Below are positions 37,314 to 44,287 of a DNA stretch of 44,287 nt, piece after piece; within the stretch, counting starts at the first letter, position 1; each line of letters opens with the position of its first letter. The position numbers and the translations under genes were made by a program. The notes below the pieces were generated by a model, which was not told the origin of the DNA, ran no database searches, and saw only the letters and a list, made by a program, of their open reading frames with translations. Source of the DNA: Bacillus sp. JCM 19058 (GTDB lineage: Bacteria > Bacillota > Bacilli > Bacillales_H > Bacillaceae_D); assembly GCA_001310555.1 (NCBI GenBank), contig BAXO01000045.1, positions 1 to 44,287 of the forward strand. Reading direction: 5' to 3'.

Positions 37314-38837
37314 ATGTCTACGAAAACGATCAACTATCCTTTATATAAAAAAGAAGATACCGATGCGTTTTTTTGCCTTATTTCAAAACAACCTCGCCAA
37401 TTTTGTCGTGATTACTGTCACCATGCTCGGAATGGGTTTCCCGGCGAGTATTGTTTTTGGAAAAGTGATACCTGGCGCGGCGGTCGCTGTCATGGCCGGA
37501 AATCTCTACTACGCCATATGGCGAAAAGACTGGCACAAAAAGAGGGGCGTACGGATGTAACAGCTCTCTCTTATGGAATTAGTACTCCGGTTATGTTTGT
37601 CTTTCTGTTTGGCGTACTAACCCCAGCTCTTGCCCTGACTGGCGATCCGGAATTGGCTTGGAAAATTGCCGTCGCCGCTGCCTTTTTAAGCGGCCTCGTC
37701 GAAGCACTAGTCAGCCTAGTCGGAAACAAGATTCGAAATCATTTGCCTCGGGCTGCCTTACTCGGCGCATTGGCCGGGGTGGCACTTACTTTCGTCGCCG
37801 GAGAAATGCTGTTCAATACGTTCTCTGTCCCGGTTGTCGGCCTTGTTGCGCTCGCGATAATAATCGTTGGCTTTATCGGCAAAATCGCGATGCCTTTCCG
37901 GATTCCAACTTCGTTGTTTGCAATCATCATCGGAACCATTCTTGCATTTGCTCTCGGTTATCAGTCACCTGGAACGATCGCCGAAGGCTTGTCTCACGTC
38001 GGGTTTTATCCCCTTCTACCGTCTCTTGCTGTTTTTGATGGCATGAGCTATTTGTTCGGTTCATTAATCGGTCTGCTTGCGGTTCTTATTCCGATAACGA
38101 TATACAACGCCATCGAGACGATGAACAATGTTGATGCGATGGAAGCAGAAGGTGATGCTTATCCAGTCGGAGAGTGTCAGGCTGTCGATGGGATCGGAGC
38201 AATGCTCGGGGCCGTTTTCGGAGGTCCCTTCCCAACAACGGTCTATATAGCAACAGTCGGCTCGAAGCAAATGGGTGCTGGTCGGGGATATAGTATTTTA
38301 AATGCTGTCGTATTTGGAATTGCTGCTGTGTCCGGTGTGATCGCTGCCCTTGCTGCGGTTATTCCGCTTGCAGCAATAGCCCCTATTCTCGTTTTTGTCG
38401 GGATGTCTATGATTGTTACAACCTTCCAATCAAACGATAAAAAGTATTATCCAGCTGTAGCTTTGGCCATGCTTCCTTATTTGGCTAACTACTTGATGAC
38501 TCGCTTCAACAATTCAGCTGGCGAGGTCGTTGCCGGTATTTCTGAAGGGATCGTCCCTCTTGGCCAAGGTGCGATGTTCACCGCGATTTTGTTAGGGGCC
38601 ATGACGGTTACTGTAATCGATAAGAACTTCAAGCTTGCGAGTTTATTTGCTCTCATTGCTGCATGCCTATCCTTTGTCGGCTTTATGCATGCTCCTTCGC
38701 TCGCCTTCAACGCGGCTCCTGATTTTGCCGTCGGCTATCTACTAGTTGCTGTATTTTTTATTTACTGTGCTTTTAAAGAAGTATCGGCCAATCCGGTTCA
38801 CAATCAAAAATCAATGAAGACAGGAAAGATTGCTTAA
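37314..38837 (+). CDS. NCS2/AGZA-type purine permease (two compensating frameshifts)
   Basis: Polytopic membrane protein of about 508 aa, presumably importing xanthine, guanine or hypoxanthine. Around twelve hydrophobic segments; ALSYGISTPVMFVFLFGVL, NNVDAMEAEGDAYPVGECQA and VFGGPFPTTVYIATVGS are visible. The frame is open throughout, but residues about 20-67 are out of frame. The T run near 37368-37373 and an indel near 37510-37516 bracket what should read ALFQNNLANFVVITVTMLGM and PASIVFGKVIPGAAVAVMAG. I chose ATG 37314 (spacing 9 from GAAGGGA) over 37293 and 37308. It takes the pbuX position after xpt under the guanine riboswitch but differs from PbuX in sequence type. Confidence 0.88.
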   Translation: MSTKTINYPLYKKEDTDAFFCLISKQPRQFCRDYCHHARNGFPGEYCFWKSDTWRGGRCHGRKSLLRHMAKRLAQKEGRTDVTALSYGISTPVMFVFLFGVLTPALALTGDPELAWKIAVAAAFLSGLVEALVSLVGNKIRNHLPRAALLGALAGVALTFVAGEMLFNTFSVPVVGLVALAIIIVGFIGKIAMPFRIPTSLFAIIIGTILAFALGYQSPGTIAEGLSHVGFYPLLPSLAVFDGMSYLFGSLIGLLAVLIPITIYNAIETMNNVDAMEAEGDAYPVGECQAVDGIGAMLGAVFGGPFPTTVYIATVGSKQMGAGRGYSILNAVVFGIAAVSGVIAALAAVIPLAAIAPILVFVGMSMIVTTFQSNDKKYYPAVALAMLPYLANYLMTRFNNSAGEVVAGISEGIVPLGQGAMFTAILLGAMTVTVIDKNFKLASLFALIAACLSFVGFMHAPSLAFNAAPDFAVGYLLVAVFFIYCAFKEVSANPVHNQKSMKTGKIA

Positions 38838-38841
38838 TCGC

Positions 38842-38877
38842 AAACGGGACGAGCCTTCTGCTCTTCCCGTTTTTTCT
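38842..38877 (+). terminator. Terminator of the xpt operon
   Basis: AAACGGGA (38842-38849) pairs with TCCCGTTT (38865-38872), inner AGC/GCT, then further T. Five bases past the permease stop. Confidence 0.88.
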
Positions 38878-39084
38878 TGATTATTAGCGTAAGCAACGGA
38901 AATGAGTTGTATCCATTCCCGCTGGATCACGCTGAAAAAAAGTGGAGCGATGCGACGGCATAATTGAATTTCCTTGTCGAATTAGACTTCATGCGGAACT
39001 GAGCGTTTTGCTTCCTTTTTTTACTCATTTAAGATACAATGAACTAGTTACTCGTATATTTAATAGGAAAGGTCGTTTTTACAA

Positions 39085-40300
39085 ATGGTACAAGCTCCTA
39101 CTGGAATTAGACGCTTCGGACTTGCGGTTTTACTCGGCTTACTGGCAGCGTTCGGTCCTTTGACAATCGATATGTATTTACCTAGCTTCCCAGCAATCGC
39201 AACCGATTTGGCGACGACCCCCTCTCTCGTTCAGCTCAGCCTGACAGCCTGTCTGCTAGGCCTTGCTGCCGGTCAGCTCATCATGGGTCCGTTAAGCGAT
39301 GTAAAAGGACGTCGTGCTCCTCTGTTAATCGCACTAGTCTTCTATGTCATTGCTTCGCTCCTCTGTGCATTTGCTCCCAATATCGGCATGCTTATCGCGG
39401 GACGATTTATGCAAGGCTTAACCGCTGCAGCCGGTATCGTTATTTCGCGAGCCGTCGTGCGCGATCTCTTTTCCGGCAGTGAATTGACTAAATTCTTTGC
39501 GTTATTGATGCTCGTCAATGGGCTTGCGCCAATTCTTGCCCCCGTTGTCGGTGGGGTATTCTCACATTTACGGAATGGAACGGTGTGTTCCTTTTGCTTG
39601 CTGCCGTCGGCATATTAATGCTGCTCGTCGTCATTTGGAAGCTAAGCGAAACCCTCCCACCCCAGGAGCGGAAACCGAGTTCGTTAAAGGGCACGCTCCT
39701 GACGTTTGGTTCACTCATAAAGGATCGACAATTTGCTGGCTACGCACTGACTCAAGGATTTATGATGGCGGGAATTTTTGCCTACGTTTCGGGAACTCCG
39801 TTTGTCTATCAGGGAATTTATCAAACGTCTCCGCAAATGTTCAGCTGCTGTTTGGAATGAATGGCATTGGTATTATTGTCGGTACCCAAATTGTCGGCAG
39901 ATACGCCGGGTTAATTCCTGAGAAGAAATTTCTTCAATTTGGTTTAATAACGTCTACAACCGCTGGTGCATTCCTTTTGATCATGACGATTTTTGAAGGT
40001 CCATTACTTAGTATTGTGCTCCCGGTCTTTATTTTCGTTTCATGCATCGGCATCATTGGAACGACTTCGTTTGCACTGGCGATGGAGAAGCAAGGGCATC
40101 AGGCAGGAAGCGCTTCTGCGTTATTGGGGCTGCTTCCCTTCCTCCTCGGCGCTGCTTCGGCTCCATTAGTCGGAGTTGCCGGAGAAGAAACAGCAGTGCC
40201 AATGGGAGCAATAATGTTCCTCTCCAGCGTCCTCGCGCTCCTCTCTTATTATTTGCTCGCACGTAACGACGAAGGGCCGCAAAAGCAACCGAGCAATTGA
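39085..40300 (+). CDS. Bcr/CflA-family multidrug MFS exporter (two frameshifts)
   Basis: Twelve-segment major facilitator of about 404 aa, drug:H+ antiporter type (bicyclomycin, sulfonamide and related). Start: FGPLTIDMYLPSFPAIATDL, the Bcr/CflA family signature. Motif A: GPLSDVKGRRAPLLIALVFY. Motif C-like: LVNGLAPILAPVVGG. After a break near 39556-39562 it continues FTEWNGVFLLLAAVGILMLL, and after one near 39840-39844 LLFGMNGIGIIVGTQIVG. It ends ALLSYYLLARNDEGPQKQ. ATG 39085 has AGGAAAGG twelve bases before, slightly distant. Monocistronic, with a terminator behind it. Substrate cannot be told. Confidence 0.9.
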
Positions 40301-40324
40301 TTAATTAGCGAATGACTCATTCAA

Positions 40325-40371
40325 TATCGCTTCCGCTTTCCATTAACAATGGTACGGGAGCGATTGTTTTA
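40325..40371 (+). terminator. Terminator of the MFS exporter gene
   Basis: ATATCGCTTCCG pairs with CGGGAGCGAT (about 40326-40335 with 40355-40364), inner CCATT/AATGG, then TTGTTTT. Good position after the stop at 40300. Confidence 0.75.
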
Positions 40372-40501
40372 TCTATTCATTTGAGTGATGAAAAGCCTAC
40401 TCCTTTCAAGCTTACATCACTGTCACCTTTCTGAAAGAAAAATCGATACTAACGCATAAACAAAAGGGGTAAAATGAAACAGAAAAGAAAGGAGTCTTAT
40501 C

Positions 40502-41526
40502 GTGGAACAACAATCAGCTCTAACTACAGAACGAATTCAAGTTCTTGACGTCATTAGAGGCTTTGCCTTAGTAGCTTACCCTATGTCAATATTTTATTGT
40601 TTTGGTTAGGCCAAATAGAGGAACCGACAGACAGCTGGAATATTTGGCTGCAACGCGGTTTATTTTTCTTTGTGGAAGGACGGTTTTTCAGTATATTTTC
40701 ATTTTTATTCGGAGTTGGTTTCTATATTTTTTTTAACGCGGGCAGAAGCTAAAGGAAGGCCAAAATATCGCTTATATTGCCGTAGACTACTCCTGCTTCT
40801 GGCCTTTGGTATTATCCATCTTTTTTTTCAATTCGGGCGAAGTATTAGCTTATACGCGGTGTATGGATTTATCGTACTGCCGTTTTTCAAAGTCCCTAAG
40901 CTCGTTAACGCCATCATAGGAATAGTGGGAGTTATTGTCCTCTCTATCGTCGGCATAAAGGCACTCCTGCCGCTACCGCTCATTATTCTTGGACTAGCTG
41001 TCGGCCAGTATCGCTTGTTTGAAGTATTCAAATTACACGTAAAGAAAATTCGTCTCGTTTGGCTCGGAAGCGGACTGCTTACCGTGCTCAGTGTCGTTAT
41101 TCTAGTGAACGTTGCCCCAGAGAGCGGATTTATGCCGATACCGTTCCTAGTTGAAGGAGGAGAGATACCAGAAAGCACACGATTTATTCAGCTTGCTCTT
41201 GCCTTCGGACCTATCGTTTCTTTATTTTATATGACTACACTAATGCTTGGCTCCAAACGTGAAAGCTTTGTGTCAAAGGCTCTACAACCATACGGAAAAA
41301 TGGCCTTGACGAATTATCTCGCCCAAACAGCGATACTTTTACTCGTTCTACTCATGCTGCCGTCGGATGTTCAAGTAAGCTATAGTCAGCTCATCATCGT
41401 TTGTTCACTGCTAGTCGTGTTTCAAATCGTATTCAGTATCCTTTGGCTTCGGAAATTCCGGTATGGCCACTAGAATGGCTATGGCGCTGCGGTACTTATT
41501 GGCAATTCGTACCAAACGTCAAATAG
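40502..41526 (+). CDS. DUF418 family membrane protein (several frameshifts)
   Basis: Polytopic membrane protein of about 340 aa, function unknown. DUF418 proteins are acyltransferase-3-like in topology. The N-terminal hallmark RIQVLDVIRGFAL leads into VNILLFWLGQIEEP, then LFFFVEGRFFSIFSFLFGVG. The C-terminal DUF418 block has YGKMALTNYLAQTAILLLVL and, in the repaired frame, RYGPLEWLWRCGTYWQFVP before TAG 41524-41526. Breaks lie near 40575, in the T runs near 40727-40734 and 40819-40826, and near 41468. GTG 40502 follows AAAGGAG with spacing 7. It converges on the spermidine-synthase-like gene 36 bp away. Confidence 0.87.
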
Positions 41527-41562
41527 CCATTCCGACAGGTTGTAGACGCACTGTTCGTCTCC

Positions 41563-42216
41563 TCACTTGCAAGCAACATACAAATAGTCCGGGGGAAGGG
41601 TTGAAGAAACTTCGATTTCATACTCATAAACAGCTTTAAAGAGGCTCGAGAGGAGTTGATGAAAACTTGGCGCTTGGGAAGCACTCCAAAAGGAAACGAC
41701 TCCTCCCTCATTTAGCTTGCTGTAAACTAAGGTCAAACCTTCCTCCTTATATAGATGCTCATTATTAGCAGAAACGATCCAATCAGGTCCATTATCCGTA
41801 TCAAGGCAAATTAAATCGTAGGACTGATCACACTGCTGAATCCAATGCCTAATATCAGAAATATAAACGGACAATTGCGGCTTCTTAAGGGGTCGATTTG
41901 AGAATTTGCTTAAATGCTGTTGCCATTCGACAATTTTCGGTTCAATTTCGACAACGTCTACTTGTACATGCTCTCCAACGGTCAGTGCTTGCTCTGCTGT
42001 ATACCCAATCCCTAAACCACCAACAGCACCTTTTTCGGAGGGGCTGGAAGCAAAGGAATCGCCTTACGAACCATTTCCCGCTCCGATTTTCCGTTTTCTG
42101 TCGACATTAAAAAAAACACCATTGCTAATAATCTCGAAAGCCTCGCCCCTCTGTTGAAGTTGCAGCTCATCGCCAAACACACTTTGCGCTCTTTCAATGA
42201 CAACGACTTCATCCAT
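41563..42216 (-). CDS. Spermidine-synthase-like methyltransferase-fold protein (frameshifted)
   Basis: About 218 aa with the SpeE-like Rossmann fold. MDEVVVIERAQSVFGDEL opens from ATG 42216 behind GGTGGA, then LPAPPKKVLLVVGGLGIGYT (SAM-binding Gly loop), VDVVEIEPKIVEWQQ (acidic end of beta 2), SYDLICLDTDNGPDW and GGVVSFWSASQAPSF. Two breaks: the A run at 42110-42116 is part of the open frame, and a shift in the PPKKV region near 42030-42040 separates the halves. It lacks the N-terminal domain and the DxD polyamine motif of true SpeE, so it is probably a relative of unknown substrate, as in many Firmicutes. Confidence 0.8.
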
Positions 42217-42399
42217 AAAATCTCCACCTCACAATGCTTCAATTACCCTTAATCGTACCAGAATTATTGTTTTCGTGTTAGCTAAATACCCTTTAAATAA
42301 AGCGACACCACCTTGTTTTTCATTGTTTCTGTAACTTTTTTAGAAAAACCCCTTTAAAATCATGTCAATAACCAGTATACTTAATCTTGTCGTATTCGT

Positions 42400-42472
42400 G
42401 GCCCCGTAGCTCAGAGGATAGAGCGTCGGTTTCCTAAACCGTGCGTCGCAGGTTCGATTCCTGCCGGGGCCG
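42400..42472 (+). tRNA. tRNA-Arg(CCT)
   Basis: Full cloverleaf. Acceptor GGCCCCG (42400-42406) / CGGGGCC (42465-42471), D stem GCTC/GAGC, anticodon stem with loop TTCCTAA giving anticodon CCT (42433-42435), T arm GCAGG TTCGATT CCTGC, discriminator G. No CCA is encoded. It reads AGG codons. It is nearly the same as the B. subtilis tRNA-Arg(CCT). Its 3' end is repeated in inverted form at the right edge of the window. Confidence 0.97.
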
Positions 42473-42498
42473 TAGCATTAAATGCAGTAAAGGCAAGG
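42467..42498 (+). repeat. Left arm of a long inverted repeat (tRNA 3' end plus flank)
   Basis: From GGGCC in the tRNA acceptor stem through GTAGCATTAAATG to AAAGGCAAGG. Matches 30 of 32 bases of the reverse complement of 44256-44287. The two differences are A/T at 42477 and C/T at 42485. Confidence 0.9.
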
Positions 42499-42535
42499 GT
42501 TTGGGTGATTTCCCAAACCCTTGCCTTTTTATTTT
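42489..42535 (+). terminator. tRNA-Arg terminator
   Basis: Perfect 17-bp stem from 42489 (AAAGGCAAGGGTTTGGG) to 42512-42528, 6-nt loop, T-rich tail. Very strong. Only its first half appears in the inverted copy at the window end. Confidence 0.95.
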
Positions 42536-42542
42536 AATAGTG

Positions 42543-42564
42543 ATTTGGCACGAATTTGGCACGA
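42543..42564. repeat. Tandem 11-bp duplication downstream of the tRNA
   Basis: ATTTGGCACGA is repeated directly at 42543-42553 and 42554-42564. On the minus strand TCGTGCCAAATTCGTGCCAA resembles sequence I associate with the end of integrase genes or att flanks next to tRNA genes, so it may be an integration relic. Confidence 0.5.
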
Positions 42565-42613
42565 AAGATAAAAAGCGACTTTTAAGAGTAATTTTTATAA
42601 TCAGGTATAAAGG

Positions 42614-42643
42614 TTAAAACAAGAACACTCGTTTGTGTATAAT
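42614..42643 (+). promoter_or_regulatory. Promoter with overlapping LexA (SOS) box
   Basis: TTAAAA (42614-42619), 18-bp spacer, perfect TATAAT (42638-42643). Inside the spacer AGAACACTCGTTTG (42622-42635) matches the Bacillus LexA consensus CGAACRNRYGTTYC at 11 of 14 positions, so LexA would occlude the promoter. Confidence 0.6.
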
Positions 42644-42721
42644 GTTAGCAAAAAGGTTATATTGCCTAACCAACTACATATGCGTGCTCTTTTATTGTTG
42701 GCTTAATTTACCACTTTTAAT

Positions 42722-42735
42722 CGAACATATTTTCG
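42722..42735 (+). promoter_or_regulatory. Second LexA-like box upstream of the YolD-like gene
   Basis: CGAACATATTTTCG fits CGAACRNRYGTTYC at 12 of 14 positions. It lies 46 bp before the start at 42781, downstream of the -10. Confidence 0.55.
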
Positions 42736-42780
42736 TACAAAATAAAAGAACAAACATTCGGTAAAGAAGGGTGAACATCC

Positions 42781-43131
42781 ATGCTATTTGACATCGAGAA
42801 GATTAACCTACACCGAGGCAACAAACTCTGGAACTCCAAGTTTATGCTGCCGGAGCACCGAGCTGCCCTGCTCAAATATCTTCGAGTCAGTCAAAAGGTC
42901 GAAAAACCAGAATTAGATAAGCAGGAACTATATGAAATCGGTATTGTCGTAATAGATGCTTTCAATCATGAATTACCGGTTTTTATCGTATATTGGGAGA
43001 ACGGTATTTACATGGAAATGGAGTGCACAATTTATGCGGTTGATCAGCAAGAGGAGCAAATAAAAGGGAAAGCGCCGAATGAACTTACCCAATCATGCAT
43101 AGAAAAGATACATACATTTTTATATATTTAG
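42781..43131 (+). CDS. YolD-like family protein
   Basis: 116 aa, intact. YolD-like proteins are small beta-rich proteins usually encoded directly before a Y-family DNA polymerase (UvrX/YqjW) and induced by DNA damage. Signature: FMLPEHRAALLKYLRVSQ, KPELDKQELYEIGIVVIDAF, HELPVFIVYWENGIYMEMEC and VDQQEEQIKG. ATG 42781 follows GAAGGGTG. Two LexA-like boxes upstream support SOS control. Unusually, no polymerase gene follows: a terminator ends the unit and the next genes are on the opposite strand. Role in translesion synthesis is inferred from family context only. Confidence 0.83.
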   Translation: MLFDIEKINLHRGNKLWNSKFMLPEHRAALLKYLRVSQKVEKPELDKQELYEIGIVVIDAFNHELPVFIVYWENGIYMEMECTIYAVDQQEEQIKGKAPNELTQSCIEKIHTFLYI

Positions 43132-43157
43132 CAATAACAATATTGATATTGCTATTT

Positions 43158-43187
43158 AAAGGAACTAGGAAACTGGTTCTTTTTTTG
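43158..43187 (+). terminator. Terminator of the YolD-like gene
   Basis: AAAGGAACTAG pairs imperfectly with CTGGTTCTTT across GAAA, then seven T. A palindromic AGCAATA..TATTGCT lies just before it (about 43132-43155). Confidence 0.7.
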
Positions 43188-43238
43188 TGAAAATAATCAG
43201 CCACCCCTTCAGGCTAGCTGATTATTTCAACTAGCCTG
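43188..43238 (-). terminator. Alternative hairpins ending the DUF1878 gene
   Basis: AAATAATCAGC (43191-43201) / GCTGATTATTT (43217-43227), 11 perfect pairs, followed on the minus strand by TTTTC. A competing 8-bp stem CAGGCTAG (43210-43217) / CTAGCCTG (43231-43238) shares bases with it, so the two are mutually exclusive. Confidence 0.65.
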
Positions 43239-43653
43239 TTTATTATAATTCGTATAATTTTGACAAAATATCTCCGTACATACCTGTTTTTTTAAAGCTA
43301 ACGCTAAATATTTAGTCTCGAAAGTGATTTCTGGAAAAATATATTTCAGCAAATCTTCAAAGTCGTTTTTCGTAACGTTAGCGTCAATGAGCTTTTTTTT
43401 CAGTAATACCAAATAAAGAAAGTTTTTCATAAGCTTGAATTTGAGAGATAAAAGAGAGAGTATGTTGATTATTATTAGTATTTTTATGTTCAAAAGTGTT
43501 TAGTAAGAATAAAAGCCCTCGTGTTTGCTCCTCTGTAAAATTATGATCTAGTACAAAACCATAAAAAGGATATTCATCAGTAGAGATCATCATTTTTAAC
43601 ATTTTAAATTGGTATTTAAGTTGTTTGATTTCACTTTCTGAGTTATATAACAT
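43227..43653 (-). CDS. DUF1878 family protein (YhaI-like; frameshifted)
   Basis: Small all-helical cytosolic protein of about 140 aa; the family includes B. subtilis YhaI, of known fold but unknown function. N-terminal signature EIKQLKYQFKMLKMMISTDE then YPFYGFVLDHNFTEEQTRGL. After removal of a surplus T at about 43393-43400 it continues LSLFGITEKKLIDANVTKND then FEDLLKYIFPEITFETKYLA. ATG 43653 has a strong AAGGAGGG site. It starts 19 bp after the secreted-protein gene and is clearly cotranscribed with it. Pairing with a secreted helical protein raises the possibility of a cytosolic partner or immunity role; this is conjecture. Confidence 0.8.
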
Positions 43654-43672
43654 TTTATCCCTCCTTGCTTAG

Positions 43673-44227
43673 TTATCCGACAAAGAGCATTATTACCCAA
43701 GCGATACTACGTGCTGATGCACTAGGAAAACCAAGTTGATGAATCATAAAATCAACTAAACGAGCTTCAATAGCGTTTGAAAAACTTTCTAATGCATCTG
43801 CGAGTTCACTTGAGTGTTTTTTTAATAAGTCTCCGTTCTTTTTACTTAAGTTTGAAACCATAGAACCGAGTAAATCTCCACCATAGCGTAGAGCCCAAAC
43901 AACAGCAGTTTTTCTAGGCCCTTGAACCCCTACTTCATCATTTGCTACTGCTTTCGAGTAAGCGGCTTGTGCGGCAGGAGAAATTGGCTGATATGTAGTT
44001 GTTTGCTGTACAGGTGCTATTTCAGCATTCGTAGGCTGACTATTCTCAGAGTTTGCAAGTGAGGTTGTAGGAAGAATACTAAATGTAAGAACACCAGCTG
44101 TGAAAGCACTAACAATTTTTTTGATAGACCGACCGTGTGCGCTCCACTTAAAACAAAACACAGCTACCGAAATATATCTTTGTTTGATCATGTGATCAAT
44201 GAATTGAAGGAACACAAGCATGAACAA
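43673..44227 (-). CDS. Secreted small protein with amphipathic C-terminal helices, possible bacteriocin-like
   Basis: I do not recognise the family with certainty. A signal peptide is clear: SIKKIVSAFTAGVLTFSILP followed by TTSLANSEN (cleavage after SLA or nearby). Then come a Gln/Thr/Pro linker (PTNAEIAPVQQTTTYQPISP) and a helical C-terminal domain: GPRKTAVVWALRYGGDLLGS, KKHSSELADALESFSNAIEA, RLVDFMIHQLGFPSASARSI and AWVIMLFVG. The start is unclear: no ATG lies just before SIKK, and the frame runs back to 44227 through an unlikely MIKQRYISVAVFCFKWSAHG, so a further frameshift or a non-ATG start is probable. The mature domain resembles cationic, membrane-active peptides. It heads an operon with the DUF1878 gene. 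Confidence 0.6.
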   Translation of the reverse strand: MFMLVFLQFIDHMIKQRYISVAVFCFKWSAHGRSIKKIVSAFTAGVLTFSILPTTSLANSENSQPTNAEIAPVQQTTTYQPISPAAQAAYSKAVANDEVGVQGPRKTAVVWALRYGGDLLGSMVSNLSKKNGDLLKKHSSELADALESFSNAIEARLVDFMIHQLGFPSASARSIAWVIMLFVG

Positions 44228-44255
44228 ATGAAATATAAAATGAAAAATAGGAAGA

Positions 44256-44287
44256 CCTTGCCTTTACTACATTTAAAGCTACGGCCC
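44256..44287 (-). repeat. Right arm of the inverted repeat: copy of tRNA-Arg 3' end and flank
   Basis: Read on the minus strand it begins GGGCCGTAGC, then TTTAAATG and AGTAAAGGCAAGG, matching 42467-42498 at 30 of 32 positions. It runs off the window edge, so the arm may extend into another tRNA copy. Confidence 0.9.

Noticed and set aside
42541..42780. Phage integrase gene next to the tRNA
   Set aside because: No frame of useful length exists on either strand; only a short tandem repeat resembling integrase-end sequence remains.

Overview
This window looks like a chromosome segment from a spore-forming, low-to-mid-GC Bacillaceae, perhaps an alkaliphile-type relative of Bacillus subtilis. The left part keeps the B. 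subtilis-like cluster xerD - yqzK - fur - spoIIM - endonuclease Q - nudF - mciZ. Other Bacillus signatures are the CotS/CotSA-like spore coat pair, the yuaF-floT flotillin pair, an xpt operon behind a guanine riboswitch, a tRNA-Arg(CCT) and a REP-like intergenic palindrome of the kind common in Bacillaceae. Genes start at AGGAGG-type ribosome binding sites and many end in clear rho-independent terminators.

A technical point dominates the reading. Most genes longer than about 500 bases are split by single-base indels. The commonest is one surplus A or T in a 7-8 base run (6 or 7 would restore frame); a few are missing bases outside such runs. I treat these as probable assembly errors and give full gene extents, naming the break points. 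Real decay is a better explanation for the ROK gene, the mtnA stub and the 22.7-23.5 kb gap.

Layout: 1-7.4 kb, conserved housekeeping and sporulation cluster (recombination, iron regulation, engulfment, DNA repair and nucleotide sanitation, FtsZ inhibitor). 7.6-11.4 kb, membrane and envelope genes: thiol oxidoreductase, undecaprenyl-PP phosphatase, NfeD/flotillin. 11.8-18.1 kb, UDP-sugar and coat polysaccharide genes: GalU makes UDP-glucose, Ugd oxidises it to UDP-glucuronate, an epimerase may convert that further, and a GT4 glycosyltransferase with a CotS-family protein may use the product on the spore. 18.5-21 kb, an NAD(P)-binding protein, a truncated mtnA and a HAD phosphatase. 21.3-31.5 kb, an AT-rich carbohydrate-uptake island: AraC regulator, ROK remnant, LplB/LplC-type permeases, lipoprotein binding protein, GH38 alpha-mannosidase, a degenerate stretch and a second, orphan binding protein. 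32.3-36.1 kb, mixed small genes (DUF4188, UPF0316, SDR, PTS EIIA-Glc, MBL-fold lipoprotein). 36.5-38.8 kb, guanine riboswitch - xpt - NCS2 permease. 39-42.2 kb, Bcr/CflA exporter, DUF418 membrane protein, spermidine-synthase-like protein.

The right end (42.4-44.3 kb) is the most unusual part. A tRNA-Arg is followed by a LexA-box promoter driving an orphan YolD-like gene, then a convergent pair of a secreted amphipathic protein and a DUF1878 protein. The last 32 bases of the window are an inverted near-copy (30/32) of the tRNA 3' end plus its downstream flank. The whole module is thus bracketed by inverted tRNA-end sequence, which suggests a small mobile or rearranged cassette.
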